Assembly: GCA_034190875.2 (NCBI GenBank)
Contig: CM067349.1
Span: forward strand, 3,461,311 to 3,525,310
Reading direction: 5' to 3'
DNA length: 64,000 bases
Source: Urechis unicinctus
Lineage: Eukaryota > Annelida > Polychaeta > Xenopneusta > Urechidae
In this document: positions 51,261 through 61,499 of the stretch, piece after piece
How positions within the stretch are numbered: position 1 is the stretch's first letter
How the letters are laid out: every line of letters starts with the position of its first letter
Position numbers and translations under genes: made by a program
Notes under the pieces: generated by a model
Databases searched by the model: none
What the model was told of the DNA's origin: nothing
What the model saw: the letters and a program-made list of their open reading frames with translations, nothing else

Positions 51261-54200
51261 ATCAGCTAAACTATGTTTCGATACGTTTGTTGATCAATAT
51301 GGGTTATTATCAATATAATGATTTAGAATTATCATATTTTTTATTTTTGTTTTCATTATTGCTATTATATATGCGAGTGTTCTTTTAGATAGACGGTACG
51401 TATTTCGGAGTACTATTCTGACGACTGTCTTAGTATTACTGAAAACCTTTCGATGCATGACACGTATAAACGCTCGATCATTAGTATAGTAATAGTCTAA
51501 AGAGACAATCGGGGAGCTACCTTTGCATGCTCTGTCTTAATATCTCCTGACAGCCACAAAGTAACATTATTTGTGGATAATGTACAAAAACACCACTGTT
51601 TTGCAACAGCGTACTGTAGAAATATAGCAGTAATTTTTTGTACGGCAAAGGTTTGCCTGGCCTCTCGTAAAATACTCCCGTGGAATGCTTTAATATACCG
51701 ATTGAATTAAGCTAGGGTAAACCGGATACGTAAACCCTCTTTGCTGACATTAATGGCTGATTAGATACTCCAAAGAACTACTCATGCAGCAAGAACAAAT
51801 GGGAATTGTCGTCGGCTTGGCAGCTTAGAGCCGCATCATTAGCCAGATTTCCACGATGCACACGCTGATACTAGGGCTTGCCGGGTAATTGATGTGTGCT
51901 TAAAATACATCTTATAGGTTGAATTCTAACCGCCACTGAGCGCAGATATGTTTTCTCGTATTTTATTGGAACCTGGTTACGTCAACACTAACTGACAGGA
52001 GGTATATACTAGCAACGATTATTTCCCTAAATGCCCCCATAAAGTTACCAAGCAATCAAATATTGCTTCTATTTTCATTGAACCCAATCAAGTGTTTTCA
52101 ATATGTCGTGATCCCTATCATCGGAAACACGTTCAAAATACCATTTGTTTTGTCCAATCATACTGCTTTTTTACAAACCTATATTGTACACTAGTATCTA
52201 TTTAGTTATGAACTACAGATGCAGATGTTATCGTCAAATGTAGGTGGTAGATCAATTATAATCGAAAGGACAACGTCGGATCATATGTTCGCCGCTTTAC
52301 GTAAGATTAACATTGTTCACATGCATTTGGAAGCAGCGCGAAAATACTGAAATAAAATGAGCATAATAACATAGCAGCGCATAGGTTCGATAATATTACA
52401 ACTGTCTAAGTATTAAGAGCACTAAGGCACCAGCTGATCCTTAGGGGACACAGCAAATACCGCAAGCTCGGTTTCCTTTCACCACAGCGTCACAACTTTA
52501 CTGAAAATGTACCCGTCATGGAATTTGAAGAAGACGAGGCACTGACGGAGTGGTTTCTAATTGGTTATGTATCACAAAAAAACTGTTAACCCTTACGATA
52601 GTAGATACCTGCTCCTGTAAATTAGTAGCTATTGCTGGATGATGTATATTGGCGCACATTATAGTATCATGATGCTATTATCATAACGGGATGGCTTTTA
52701 TGTGATGCAAATCACCTATCACGAACCTATTTTATGTGCTTCTCACATAAACGATAGACCGCTTATTAATGGTAGACTCATGGTCAACTGACCAAAATGC
52801 GATTTATTAGGTCGTCAATACGAATAATTGTGAGCGAGGTTATATTCCAAAGTTGATATCTTATATACAATACACAGCTTTAAGTGGGATGCAACTGGTA
52901 CAACCGCTGGAAGTGATTTGGCCAAACAATGTATTGGATAATATCGAAACATGTGAAAGCGGTAATGCATAAAATACAGCCAAATAGATGAATGACAGGG
53001 CAACTGTTTCACTGCAAGCCGAATATAACAAGAGCTGCGTGGTATCAATGAGTTTCAATAACGTTACAAGCTATGTAACGTTGCATTATTTTAGAGGATG
53101 TATGAAATGCTCAACAAAGCCTAGACGTTCAAAGACAACTCTGAATTAAGTGGTTCGACCACGCGCCATCTACACAGGTTCTGAATGAATAATTACCGAT
53201 AAGATTCCACAATTGGACATTAGCTAAGCTAATTATCTTGCAAAGCTTCCTGTTATCTTTATAATCATACATCCTAACGTTGAGACTTACTAGAGGTAGG
53301 CCTCATTTGTCCTGAACCATAGTGTGACGCACGTTAGTTAACGAGTCACATGAGGCGAGCGGTGATCTGGTTCATTCATATAGCGTAGGTAATGTTATAC
53401 TGCTTGGATTTATGCTGAACAAACAACGAATTGGTTCAATAGGTTATATTGTTGAGCATTGTATACTGATACATGGTGTTCATGTAAGCCTTTTAATCTG
53501 CATCGTTAAAAAAAATGACAGGGACGTTAATTAGTTTTGGGAAAAGGCGTTTTATGACTTTCACTACAATTAATGATCAGTCATACTGAAAATGTTCAGC
53601 TATCATTGCACAGCATTGCTTTTATGATTGTGAAGGAACTATCTGGCCTGTCCCACCGCATAAGGGTAGCTGTTTGAATCGGTGATGCTCAGTGTTTCAC
53701 TCTTTGCTTGATTGTGTTCCTGGTCCGTGGTCAGACGGACCAACACAGATCAGCGGCCCGGACTCGGCTTTATTTGTGACTTAGGCTTAAGTAGCCCAAC
53801 CTTCAGAATTCAAAGAGTTGAAATAAGTTAGAATTAGAACTTTAGCCATCAATGCATTCAATTGACCTAATTCAAATCATCCTATATCGCTCTTAATGCT
53901 TGAAGTGCATGCCCAAATCATATGAAATATATGTTGCTATACAAAATATATTTGAACGTTGCTACATATTAGAGTATGGTCTATCACATACATAGCCGTT
54001 TTGCAGGATATAATGGCCACGGAAGCCAGAAATTAAGTATGGCAGATAGTATTTTTTCCATCCAATATCATTTAGGTTTTACAGACCCATTTAATCAATA
54101 GTTTGCATTTCGATGTCGATAAGACCCTCACGGAACGGTTACTCTAAACATCTTCACGAATCAATTGAAATTATTTAAAGAAAAGCCTTTTATTATGCTG

Positions 54201-55107
54201 TTATAAGGCCTGGCTACTTAATAGACAAGCGCACCACGGATGAGTAGCAACTGCTGGTCTTGAACAAGCTGCTGTTTGTTTGGTATGATTGTAGAAGAAT
54301 AAGGACAACTACACGGTTAAAATTTATTACCACGTATCACTGACGCTAAAGCGAGTTAAGTACCATGCCGTGTGTCACATCTGCTGTCTGATATTCATCA
54401 TTTTGTACGACACAACCATGAATGTAGACATTGCTTTATTTGACAACAATCCTGAGATGAATAATCATGGGTACATCTCCTAACTACTTATCGACATTCA
54501 TGGCTTTGGTGCTCACAGTATTTTACATCACCTCATATAGTTAATATACATGATGTTCGGCAACCAATACATTTTGATGGATTATTTATACTCGTAACGC
54601 TGACCGAGGCTTTCAGACAGTTTTAAAACGTTATTGAACACAGCTCGTCGAAATGAAGCTTAAGCGGAACCATTCTTGATAGAAATTGTAGCTGCCACTG
54701 GGCATAGGATAGCAGCTTTGTGGGGCGCATATATCCCCGATAAGCCATCCATTTTGCAACTAATATAATTCCAAATCAGCCGAACTATATCGTTGCTGCT
54801 GTGAATAGATTATTGTTATAAAACAAGAGATCCATAATAACAGCAGCTGTCAATGAGAATATTGCACCATAGCAGGTGGCGTATTCAGTTGTTTTTGCAA
54901 TGAATATATTTGACAATATTTAACACGATGCAAACATGGGTCGAAATTCAATGGCCAATTAATCTTGAAATATTGCACAATAATCTTGTATGATTAAATC
55001 TATTCTACATGCATTTATTGTACGTACCTATGTCATAAAGCTTACGATTCATCACCGATTATTCTACTACGCAGAAATAACTCGATGCGCCCGGTGTTTT
55101 CTACTGT
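51261..55107. other. Gene-free DNA
   Basis: I see no coding region, RNA gene or clear repeat in this 3.8-kb stretch. Overlapping open frames at 52.8-53.06 kb on the minus strand lack motifs. Confidence 0.5.
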
Positions 55108-55111
55108 TTAA

Positions 55112-55300
55112 AGTGCAAGTAATGGGTAAAATATGAATTTTCGGGATCATATAGAACGCGATTTTCTGGTCAATAATTTGCAGTTCTTTTTTCGATCCGA
55201 CGCGTAGTAAACAAGAAATAAGCAAAAACAAACAACACATTCCGGAACTTCCCGACCACACGCCGAAGATGAACGAAGGCGCTGTGACGTCATATGTCAC
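55112..55300 (+). repeat. Left terminal and subterminal inverted repeat of the 6.3-kb transposon
   Basis: The outer 13 bases match the right end in reverse at 11 positions. Similarity extends weakly to TTTTCG at about 55,140. The subterminal near-palindrome at 55,284-55,300 is a perfect 17-base match to the right end. Confidence 0.6.
55284..55300. promoter_or_regulatory. CRE-containing near-palindrome upstream of the THAP gene
   Basis: GTGACGTCATATGTCAC contains the TGACGTCA cAMP-response/ATF-type site and is nearly self-complementary. The same sequence lies in the right subterminal region, upstream of the P2X7-like gene. It therefore stands in front of both genes and could be a shared promoter element or a transposase binding site. 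Downstream, CT/GTAAGTA at 55,413 and TCTTCAG/GT at 55,754 would fit a 5' untranslated exon and intron ahead of the start codon. Confidence 0.4.
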
Positions 55301-55766
55301 CAGAAGATGTTGCCATGGAGGCCGTTTCTATTCGCGAACTAGCTGTCGTACTGATTTATCGCTTTTTATAGACACTCATCAGCGTTTTTGTGTCCATCTT
55401 TTCTTGAGAATCTGTAAGTATACTCATCCTTACATTTCCCATATGATAGTCGAATTAGAATTCATTAATTATGTTTCTGTACTGATTTTGAAAACAGAAT
55501 TTGCACTTGCCCGATGACAAAATTGGCATGGCCGGTAGTGATCAGCGTGGGGCGGCTCAAGTTTTATAAGGCTGTTCCACAGATAACATATAGATTTGTC
55601 TCGTCAGGCTGCCATATGTAGATGTATGATTGCCAGAGAGCAGCTTGCACTTGTCTTAGACAATCCTCGGGCGATACCCAGGGCCAGTGCTCAGTGAGTC
55701 AGTCCTTGCCTACTGTCAAATTTGCTTCATATAACTTTACCCTTATGTCTTCAGGTCTGTATCATC

Positions 55767-58700
55767 ATGGTGCGAATATGTGAGGCCCAGTTCTGCAATA
55801 ATTCGCATCTAACAGGACATAGTGAGCATGTTTTTCCTAAGGAAAATGCTCGAAAACAATTGTGGGTGCGCTTTGTTCGTACCAAGAGGGCAAACTTTGA
55901 TGTGCCACGTGCAACCTCTAGGAGATTTCTGTGCAGTGCACATTTCACTCCAGAGTCATACCAGGACCGGCTAAAGTTTGAAATGGGCATGTCACGATCA
56001 AGGCGAATTCTTGAGCCGACAGCTGTCCCAACCATCCACGCAACAGCCCCGGATGCTAACCCACTGAAGCGGCCCTTGTCGGATAACCAAGATGACAACA
56101 AAGGCCGCAAGAGTAGAGCATTGGCAAAACGGGAAATTTCTAGGGTAAGAAGATCAAGCAAAATTTCAATTACATGGAAAAAAATTCTATACAAAAATGT
56201 TTTTCTCTCTTGGGGAATGGGGTGCGTTATATAGAACCATTATTGTGAGTGGATAACCCCTACTGCATGAACCCCTTATCTTTATCACTGTGTGTCATTC
56301 CATAGGTATTGGCAGCTAGCAGCAAAAAGGAATCTGTTCATGTTAATAAAGAATCAAGTGAGCAAGAGGTATGTATTTAGTCAGTCATGTCTTACAGATT
56401 CCTAACAGTTCCACTGCGATAAAAGATTATTTTTATATGATTTAATGAATCAGCATTAATTGGATAATATTTGGCAAGAGGCAGTGTTGCAAGATTGGGA
56501 AATATTATTATTTATTGTATATAATAAATGGCCAGCCGTGTGAAAGGTATGCATTTATGAAATTTGTTATGTTCAGGTATCCACTGACAGTAAGCCACCC
56601 ATTACAGGTGAATTATTCTACTGCGTACAAACACAGCTGCCACACTTCAGGAGTAAAAGTAAGAAAATAATGGTAATCAGCAATATAAGACATATTCTCA
56701 CACATTTGAACATATTAGCAAAATTGCACTTAATTTTGCATCAGGTGTTGGCACCAAGCATGTTGTGATGGTGGATGCATCAACTCAATATGGACCACCT
56801 ATCTCCTCTTCATCAAAGGGTGCACCCCCTCTGCCATTCTTAGAGGAAAGCCCAATCAAAGAGGACAGAGACTCTGATTACAAACCATCAGACCAGTCCC
56901 TGCAGGAGATAGATATTGACAAAGTCACTGACTGGTAAGAGGTGCTTTCAGCTGGTAAGCCTTCTATATTCATTTTGAATCCATATTGGTTGACATGCAT
57001 CCATGCTGACAAGAGTGCTAATTTTACCATAGAAGCAGTCACATTCTCATATGTTTCAGATCATTGAAAGAGACAGGACCAGCTGACATGCAGTATGAAA
57101 GGAAGTTTTTAGTCTTTGAAAGCCAACTGCTGGAATTATTCACATCATGTCCCATCTATACTGGACCATGTGTGGCAAATGTGATTAATTTAATTGGTAC
57201 TCTGGTACAAGTGCAACAGGTATGCCAGAATTGCCACTTTATGCGTACATGGGCCAGTCAACCTTTCATAGGTAAAATGCCTGCTGGAAATTTGCTGCTG
57301 TCAGCTGCCATCTTGTTCTCCGGGTCACTCTTTACGCAAATGCTAAGGCTCTTCAATTTTCTCAAGGTCCCTGTTATGAGCCTAAACACATATTTCCGCC
57401 ACCAGAGAGATTACCTCATCCCCATAGCCATCAACAGAAGAGAACAAGCTGATGTCATTGCTACCCTAAAATCAATGCCAGGTGGTCTACATCTTTCTGG
57501 TGACGGTCGCTGTGATAGCCCGGGGCATTCAGCGAAATATGGCGGCTATAATGTCATCGAGCAGCGCATCAACAAAATAGCTGACATCAAGTTGATTCAG
57601 GTGAGTTGTTGCTCAAACAAGTTCCATATCTGGCATAAATCATTAGTTATATATCTTACAATTTGAATATTAACCCTGTATGTAGAGCAGTGAAGTGCAA
57701 TACTTGTGAGCTGGAGGGCCTCAAACGAAGCATGTCATTTCTTTTGGATGACCAAGGACTCCAGTTGGACTGCATCATCACCGACAGGCACAAGAGTATC
57801 AATAAGTACATCCGTGATGACCTCACCAACAACCACCCAAATGCCGCTGGTGTCCAACACTACTTTGACATTTGGCATGTAGCCAAAGGTGAGAATGCCC
57901 ATCAAAATTAGGAAGGGTTTTTTAAGTTAATTTAACTTAAACTAAATGTTAATAAAGAAAAATACAAATACTGAGTGAGATATAAAACACTGCTAATAAA
58001 TTATTTGATTCTATATAATTTCTGCAGGTCTTGGAAAAAAGATTGATGCACTGGGGAAGAAAAAGGATTGTGAAGACATTGTATTATGGAAGAAATCCAT
58101 CATAAATCATGTGTACTATGTGGCTGGTCATTCAGTACCTGATGGAGTAGCTAGAGCTGATATGGTTGAGGCCATGTGGACATCACTGCTAAACCACATT
58201 CGTAACCTCCATGTTCATGTCAGTCCAATATACCCTTAGTGTGAACATCCACCACTTGTTGGAGCCGAGAGGCAAAAACAATGGTTGGAACTAGGTAAAT
58301 GTTGGCATTTTAGAAAAACAAAAAAATAAGTCGAGCAAATTTAAGAATGAAGTCTGAAAATGGTATTCATGAATGGTATTTTGTGAGTCGGTATATAATA
58401 GAACTTGTTTGGTACAGACAGCAAAGCCAGTGATTTACTAGAAGATGTCATCCTTTCCAAGGCCTTAATCAAAGACCTCGTCAAGATGTCACCATTATAT
58501 CAAACATCTACTCTGGAGGCTTTCCATAGCTTGATAATCAAATTTGCACCAAAACATACTGGTTTCATGTGGCTCTGTCAGTATGCAAGGTGTGTTGGTT
58601 TGATATGTAATTATGTTTACAAAATTGCTTGTGTACCCTGGCCTGCCTCAATATATTTTACATTTCACCTTTTCACTTGGTTCTTTGTTTGTGGTATTTG

Positions 58701-59007
58701 AGCATTGATGTATTTCAAATATGGACACAACTCCAACATATTCAACCTTATTTAAAAATTTCCATCATTTTATGAAAAATAGGTCTTCTCCGGCATGTTT
58801 TAAGGTATTGTCCTGTGTATTACACTTCAAGATAAAAACAATTATGTGTACAGTTTATGCAGGGAAATGGTAGACCGCGGTTTTCTCTGCAGATTTCCCA
58901 AATTCAAGAAGGGGGAGTACACAATACTCAAAGACAAAACTCCATCTACATATGCTCATTTAGAACTCCATCATTGCAGAATAGGTCTTCTCGGGCCAAT
59001 GTATTAA
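55767..59007 (+). pseudogene. THAP zinc-finger protein with transposase-like C-terminal region, nine coding exons, probably inactivated
   Basis: The likely start is ATG 55,767 (context ATCATCATGG). Proposed exons: 55767-56144, 56306-56368, 56577-56607, 56745-56934, 57060-57600 (or from 57,039), 57686 or 57696-57888, 58028-58294, 58418-58589, 58863-59007; all introns are GT-AG. Residues 1-90 form a THAP DNA-binding domain: zinc ligands C5, C10, C56, H59, plus P24, W33, F60 and a closing AVPTI at 86-90. Exon 5 onward resembles uncharacterised transposase-like proteins common in corals and fish. It carries LSGDGRCDSPGHSAKYGGYN, CIITDRHKSI and FDIWHVAKG, candidate acidic residues of an RNase H-like fold. 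Lesions: the best exon 4/5 junction makes TGA, unless 57,039 is used as the acceptor. The first exon 6 acceptor runs into TGA, though one 10 bases later keeps the frame. An in-frame TAG lies at 58,237-58,239 in exon 7, while similar sequence continues after it. It may therefore be a decayed transposase or a shortened protein. Confidence 0.7.
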
Positions 59008-60084
59008 CCAGGAAAACAATTTGTGTATGAATTGTATAGAGGGACTACAGCCTTCTGACAAGGACAAGGCTCAAGAATTCCATTGAGACTCCGGGCAATG
59101 AACCAGGAACACTTGCTGAATTGTAGACTGGTTTCTTCTGAGAGGCAGCATATGGAGAGGTAAGAGGTAGGGTAGGGGAGGGGAGGTGGTAGAAGCATTA
59201 TTTAGGTGGTTGGTCGATTGATATTTTTTCTCGTTTACAAGTAATATCTAAGCTCTGTTTATTTCCCAGCTTTGGCTTCAGCTAAGTCAAGCTTGTAACA
59301 TTTAATTTTACCTGTCTCTTAACAAGTTCACAAGGACATAACTATTCCTTATCATCATACTTACAAAATTAGTGGTAAATATTGGGGTTGAAATTCACTT
59401 TCAATATCAAAGGTCTTAAACATCATTGGTGAGGTAACTACCACAATATGACCTCTGATGTTGAAAGTGATGTTAAACAACAATATTAACCATTTTTATT
59501 TTCTAATCATCCAGCTTGTGTATGGCTTAAAGTCTTGATTTGAATGTTAAATGGGTCTTAGGTAAGCTAAGCTCTGGTGAAACTCAAAAACTGCTATATG
59601 CTTCCGCTTTGTGGCTTGCTGAGAACTAATCTTGTAAAAATATATGTAGGACTGGTGTATATATTTTGCCATTTCTATTATCACAGACAAGTGAATAAGA
59701 ACCAGACATTGTTGGTATTTGTGAGCAGAATTGTATAAGCATTGCTTGTATAATGTACCCGTAAAATTTAATCATGATGATTGATACAGGATAGATAAAA
59801 TATCCTGCAAAAAATATTGATTTACTGTTAACATACTGTTATTTGAGTGATACAACATCTTTTGTATGAGATACAGGATACAGGAACAAGATGCCCTGCA
59901 GGTATGTCATGATTTTGGAATTGATGCTTCCTATCATGTTATGCATATGTTATAATAAATAAGGTGGACCGCCCTCGACTGAATTTTGAAGCTGGTTGTC
60001 ATCTGTGTGTAGTATCATCTATAGGTTCTTATATTTTTGAGCAAAGTAAATAACAGAATAAGACATATAATGTTTTTTTGTCCC
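59008..60084. other. Intergenic space between the two convergent genes
   Basis: Apart from the hairpin at 59,374-59,491, I see no exon-like sequence here. The minus-strand open frame at 59,004-59,198 overlaps the last THAP exon only at its edge and looks like chance. Confidence 0.45.
59374..59491. repeat. Large imperfect inverted repeat (hairpin)
   Basis: Arms 59,374-59,415 and 59,450-59,491 are complementary at 34 of 42 positions around a 34-base loop, which itself can pair in part (TTGGTG with ACCACAA). Outer ends are GGTAAATATT and AATATTAACC; inner ends are AAAGGTC and GACCTCT. It lies between the 3' ends of two convergent genes. It could be a small MITE or palindromic element, or a structure that separates converging transcripts. 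Confidence 0.75.
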
Positions 60085-60090
60085 TTTATT
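60085..60090 (-). terminator. Polyadenylation signal of the P2X7-like gene
   Basis: On the minus strand AATAAA overlaps the stop codon (GAATAATAAAGG), so the 3' untranslated region would be very short. Confidence 0.45.
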
Positions 60091-60911
60091 ATTCCAATGC
60101 TGGCAGTTTAAAACCAACATATACTGATTCACCCTTAGGAAAAACATCTCTAATTTTTTTTACAGCACAAGCTGGCAGTGGCACTCTATGATGTCTGCCT
60201 AAATATCCCCAGCACCACTGTACCAACTGCCTATATGCAGTGAATCGGAATAACCTGCAATATAAAGGGATATTTACAACTTTTCATTCAGTACATGAAT
60301 ATTATTCATCAGTTATCATCTGAACCAGACCATTTTTAAGTATACTCACTCATGCCGAGCAGCATGTTTCTTCTTGGTAGCACCATTTCTAGCGTCCAGG
60401 GACACAGGCACCCTGAGACAAATCCTGGGTGTGCTGTTATACAGGACACACCCATAGATTTCACTTTCTCGCGAACTTGCGGAATTTCCTGGCAGCATTT
60501 ACTCTCTGCTACTGTAAGCATTGGCCCACATGAGCACCTCGTACAGGGCATAATTACAACGAATAACTAGTATTTCAGCACACACACAAAACAAATGACA
60601 TAAAACATGAATGAAAAGATAATTTGAACCAAGACTTAAGGACAACTGTAAAATAAAGAAAAAAATATCTGCAAACGGTTGGAGATTGTTTGGACTGAAA
60701 TGTGCCATTACCAAGTGCTGTTGCCCAGTCGGCTCAAGTCCTCTTCTATTGGAGGAGAATTTGCAGGCCTTGTCTTGGCTGGAGGCTCAAATCTGTATGG
60801 CTGTATGCCCCCACAGGCTCCTAGTTCCTCTTCTTGGTGAGAAGAACAATCACTGCTGTAATCCAGCTCATCGCTTCCGGAGTTGTCTGTATATGAGGAA
60901 GACGAGGACAT
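60089..60911 (-). pseudogene. P2X7-type zinc-binding domain protein, three exons, internal frameshift
   Basis: Proposed minus-strand exons: 60911-60712, 60537-60350 and 60254-60089, with GT-AG introns. Exon 1 starts MSSSSSYTDNSGSDELDYSS, is acidic and Ser-rich, and contains the GGIQPYRFEPPA segment common in this family. The exon 1/2 junction gives LGNSTW-CSCGPM. Exon 2 has ESKCCQEIPQV and a GFVSGCLCPWTLE segment. Exon 3 has LFRFTAYRQLVQWCWGYLGR, then PLPACAVKKIRDVFPKG, ending near YVGFK. The Cys clusters plus AYRQ-x-V-x-WCWGYLG are the hallmark of the P2X7 receptor intracellular zinc-binding domain, found in many stand-alone invertebrate proteins. No P2X channel part is present. Exon 2 begins in one frame but must end in another to join exon 3, so one base is missing (or two extra) around 60,370-60,405. 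Role unknown. Confidence 0.7.
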
Positions 60912-61201
60912 TTCGCTCCTTGATAACTATTAAACGGGCCTGAAATCGAGGTGCACACATGTGTTCCAGCACTTCCTGTATTATCGCTCGGTCCCCGTTG
61001 ATTGACGTTTTCACAGTACATAATATAAGTTTATCACAATTTAATATATTCTAGGCGAACAAGTACTCAAAGCTACATGAAATGATGTGATTCGTTGCGG
61101 TATATGATGTACAAGATGACTGTATAAAATACGATTATGCTCACACCTACCACGGTTCCCATGTAAACAAACGAGAAAATGACTGCGCTATCCGGCTGGA
61201 C
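60912..61201. other. Upstream region of the P2X7-like gene
   Basis: The stretch lies between the start codon at 60,911 and the CRE-like palindrome at 61,203. It is AT-rich and presumably carries the promoter and 5' leader. I see no further distinct element. Confidence 0.35.
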
Positions 61202-61409
61202 GGTGACATATGACGTCACAAACTCAGGAGCCAATGGCTGTCGTTTTTTGCGCATATGCCAAAACGGTCCGGAAAATCGAGGGAAATATTGAAAAAACCC
61301 CACAAAATGACGTCTATGGACGAAAATATGGTCGGAAACGTCTTTCACAGGCTGAAATACACCTAATAATACATTGATTAGGGATTCGAAAATATACGTT
61401 ACTGGCACT
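61202..61409 (-). repeat. Right terminal and subterminal inverted repeat of the 6.3-kb transposon
   Basis: Read in reverse, this begins AGTGCCAGTAACG next to TTAA and contains ATTTTCGAATCC. It ends at GTGACGTCATATGTCAC (61,203-61,219 on the plus strand as GTGACATATGACGTCAC). Confidence 0.6.
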
Positions 61410-61499
61410 TTAAGATATAACAATAACAAAACACATTCCTGCGATTGCAAACTTTGGCGTAGGGATTTGGGGTATGACATTTGCTTATATCATTAATAG

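Larger units (their letters stand above)
55112..61409. mobile_element. 6.3-kb TTAA-flanked transposon with THAP transposase-like and P2X7-like genes (Kolobok-like)
   Basis: Both ends abut TTAA (55,108-55,111 and 61,410-61,413), and the termini read inward as AGTGCAAGTAATG and AGTGCCAGTAACG (11 of 13 identical). A second inverted match, GTGACGTCATATGTCAC, lies about 172 bp from the left end and 190 bp from the right end. Inside are two convergent, intron-containing genes. One encodes a THAP zinc finger with a transposase-like region. The other encodes a P2X7-type zinc-binding domain. THAP domain plus TTAA target site is the signature described for the Kolobok superfamily; piggyBac shares TTAA but not THAP. 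The two-gene content is my inference from position inside the repeats. Beyond the outer 40 bases the ends are diverged, consistent with an old copy. Confidence 0.6.

Noticed and set aside
55751..56194. 147-codon minus-strand open frame over the THAP exon
   Set aside because: It is the antisense shadow of exon 1, whose plus-strand THAP motif is clear.
60089..60911. A P2X purinergic receptor gene
   Set aside because: Only the intracellular zinc-binding domain type is present; no transmembrane or ligand-binding part was found nearby.
55112..61409. piggyBac element (because of TTAA)
   Set aside because: The encoded protein has a THAP domain and lacks a recognisable piggyBac DDD core and its C-terminal Cys-rich finger, so Kolobok-like is the better fit.
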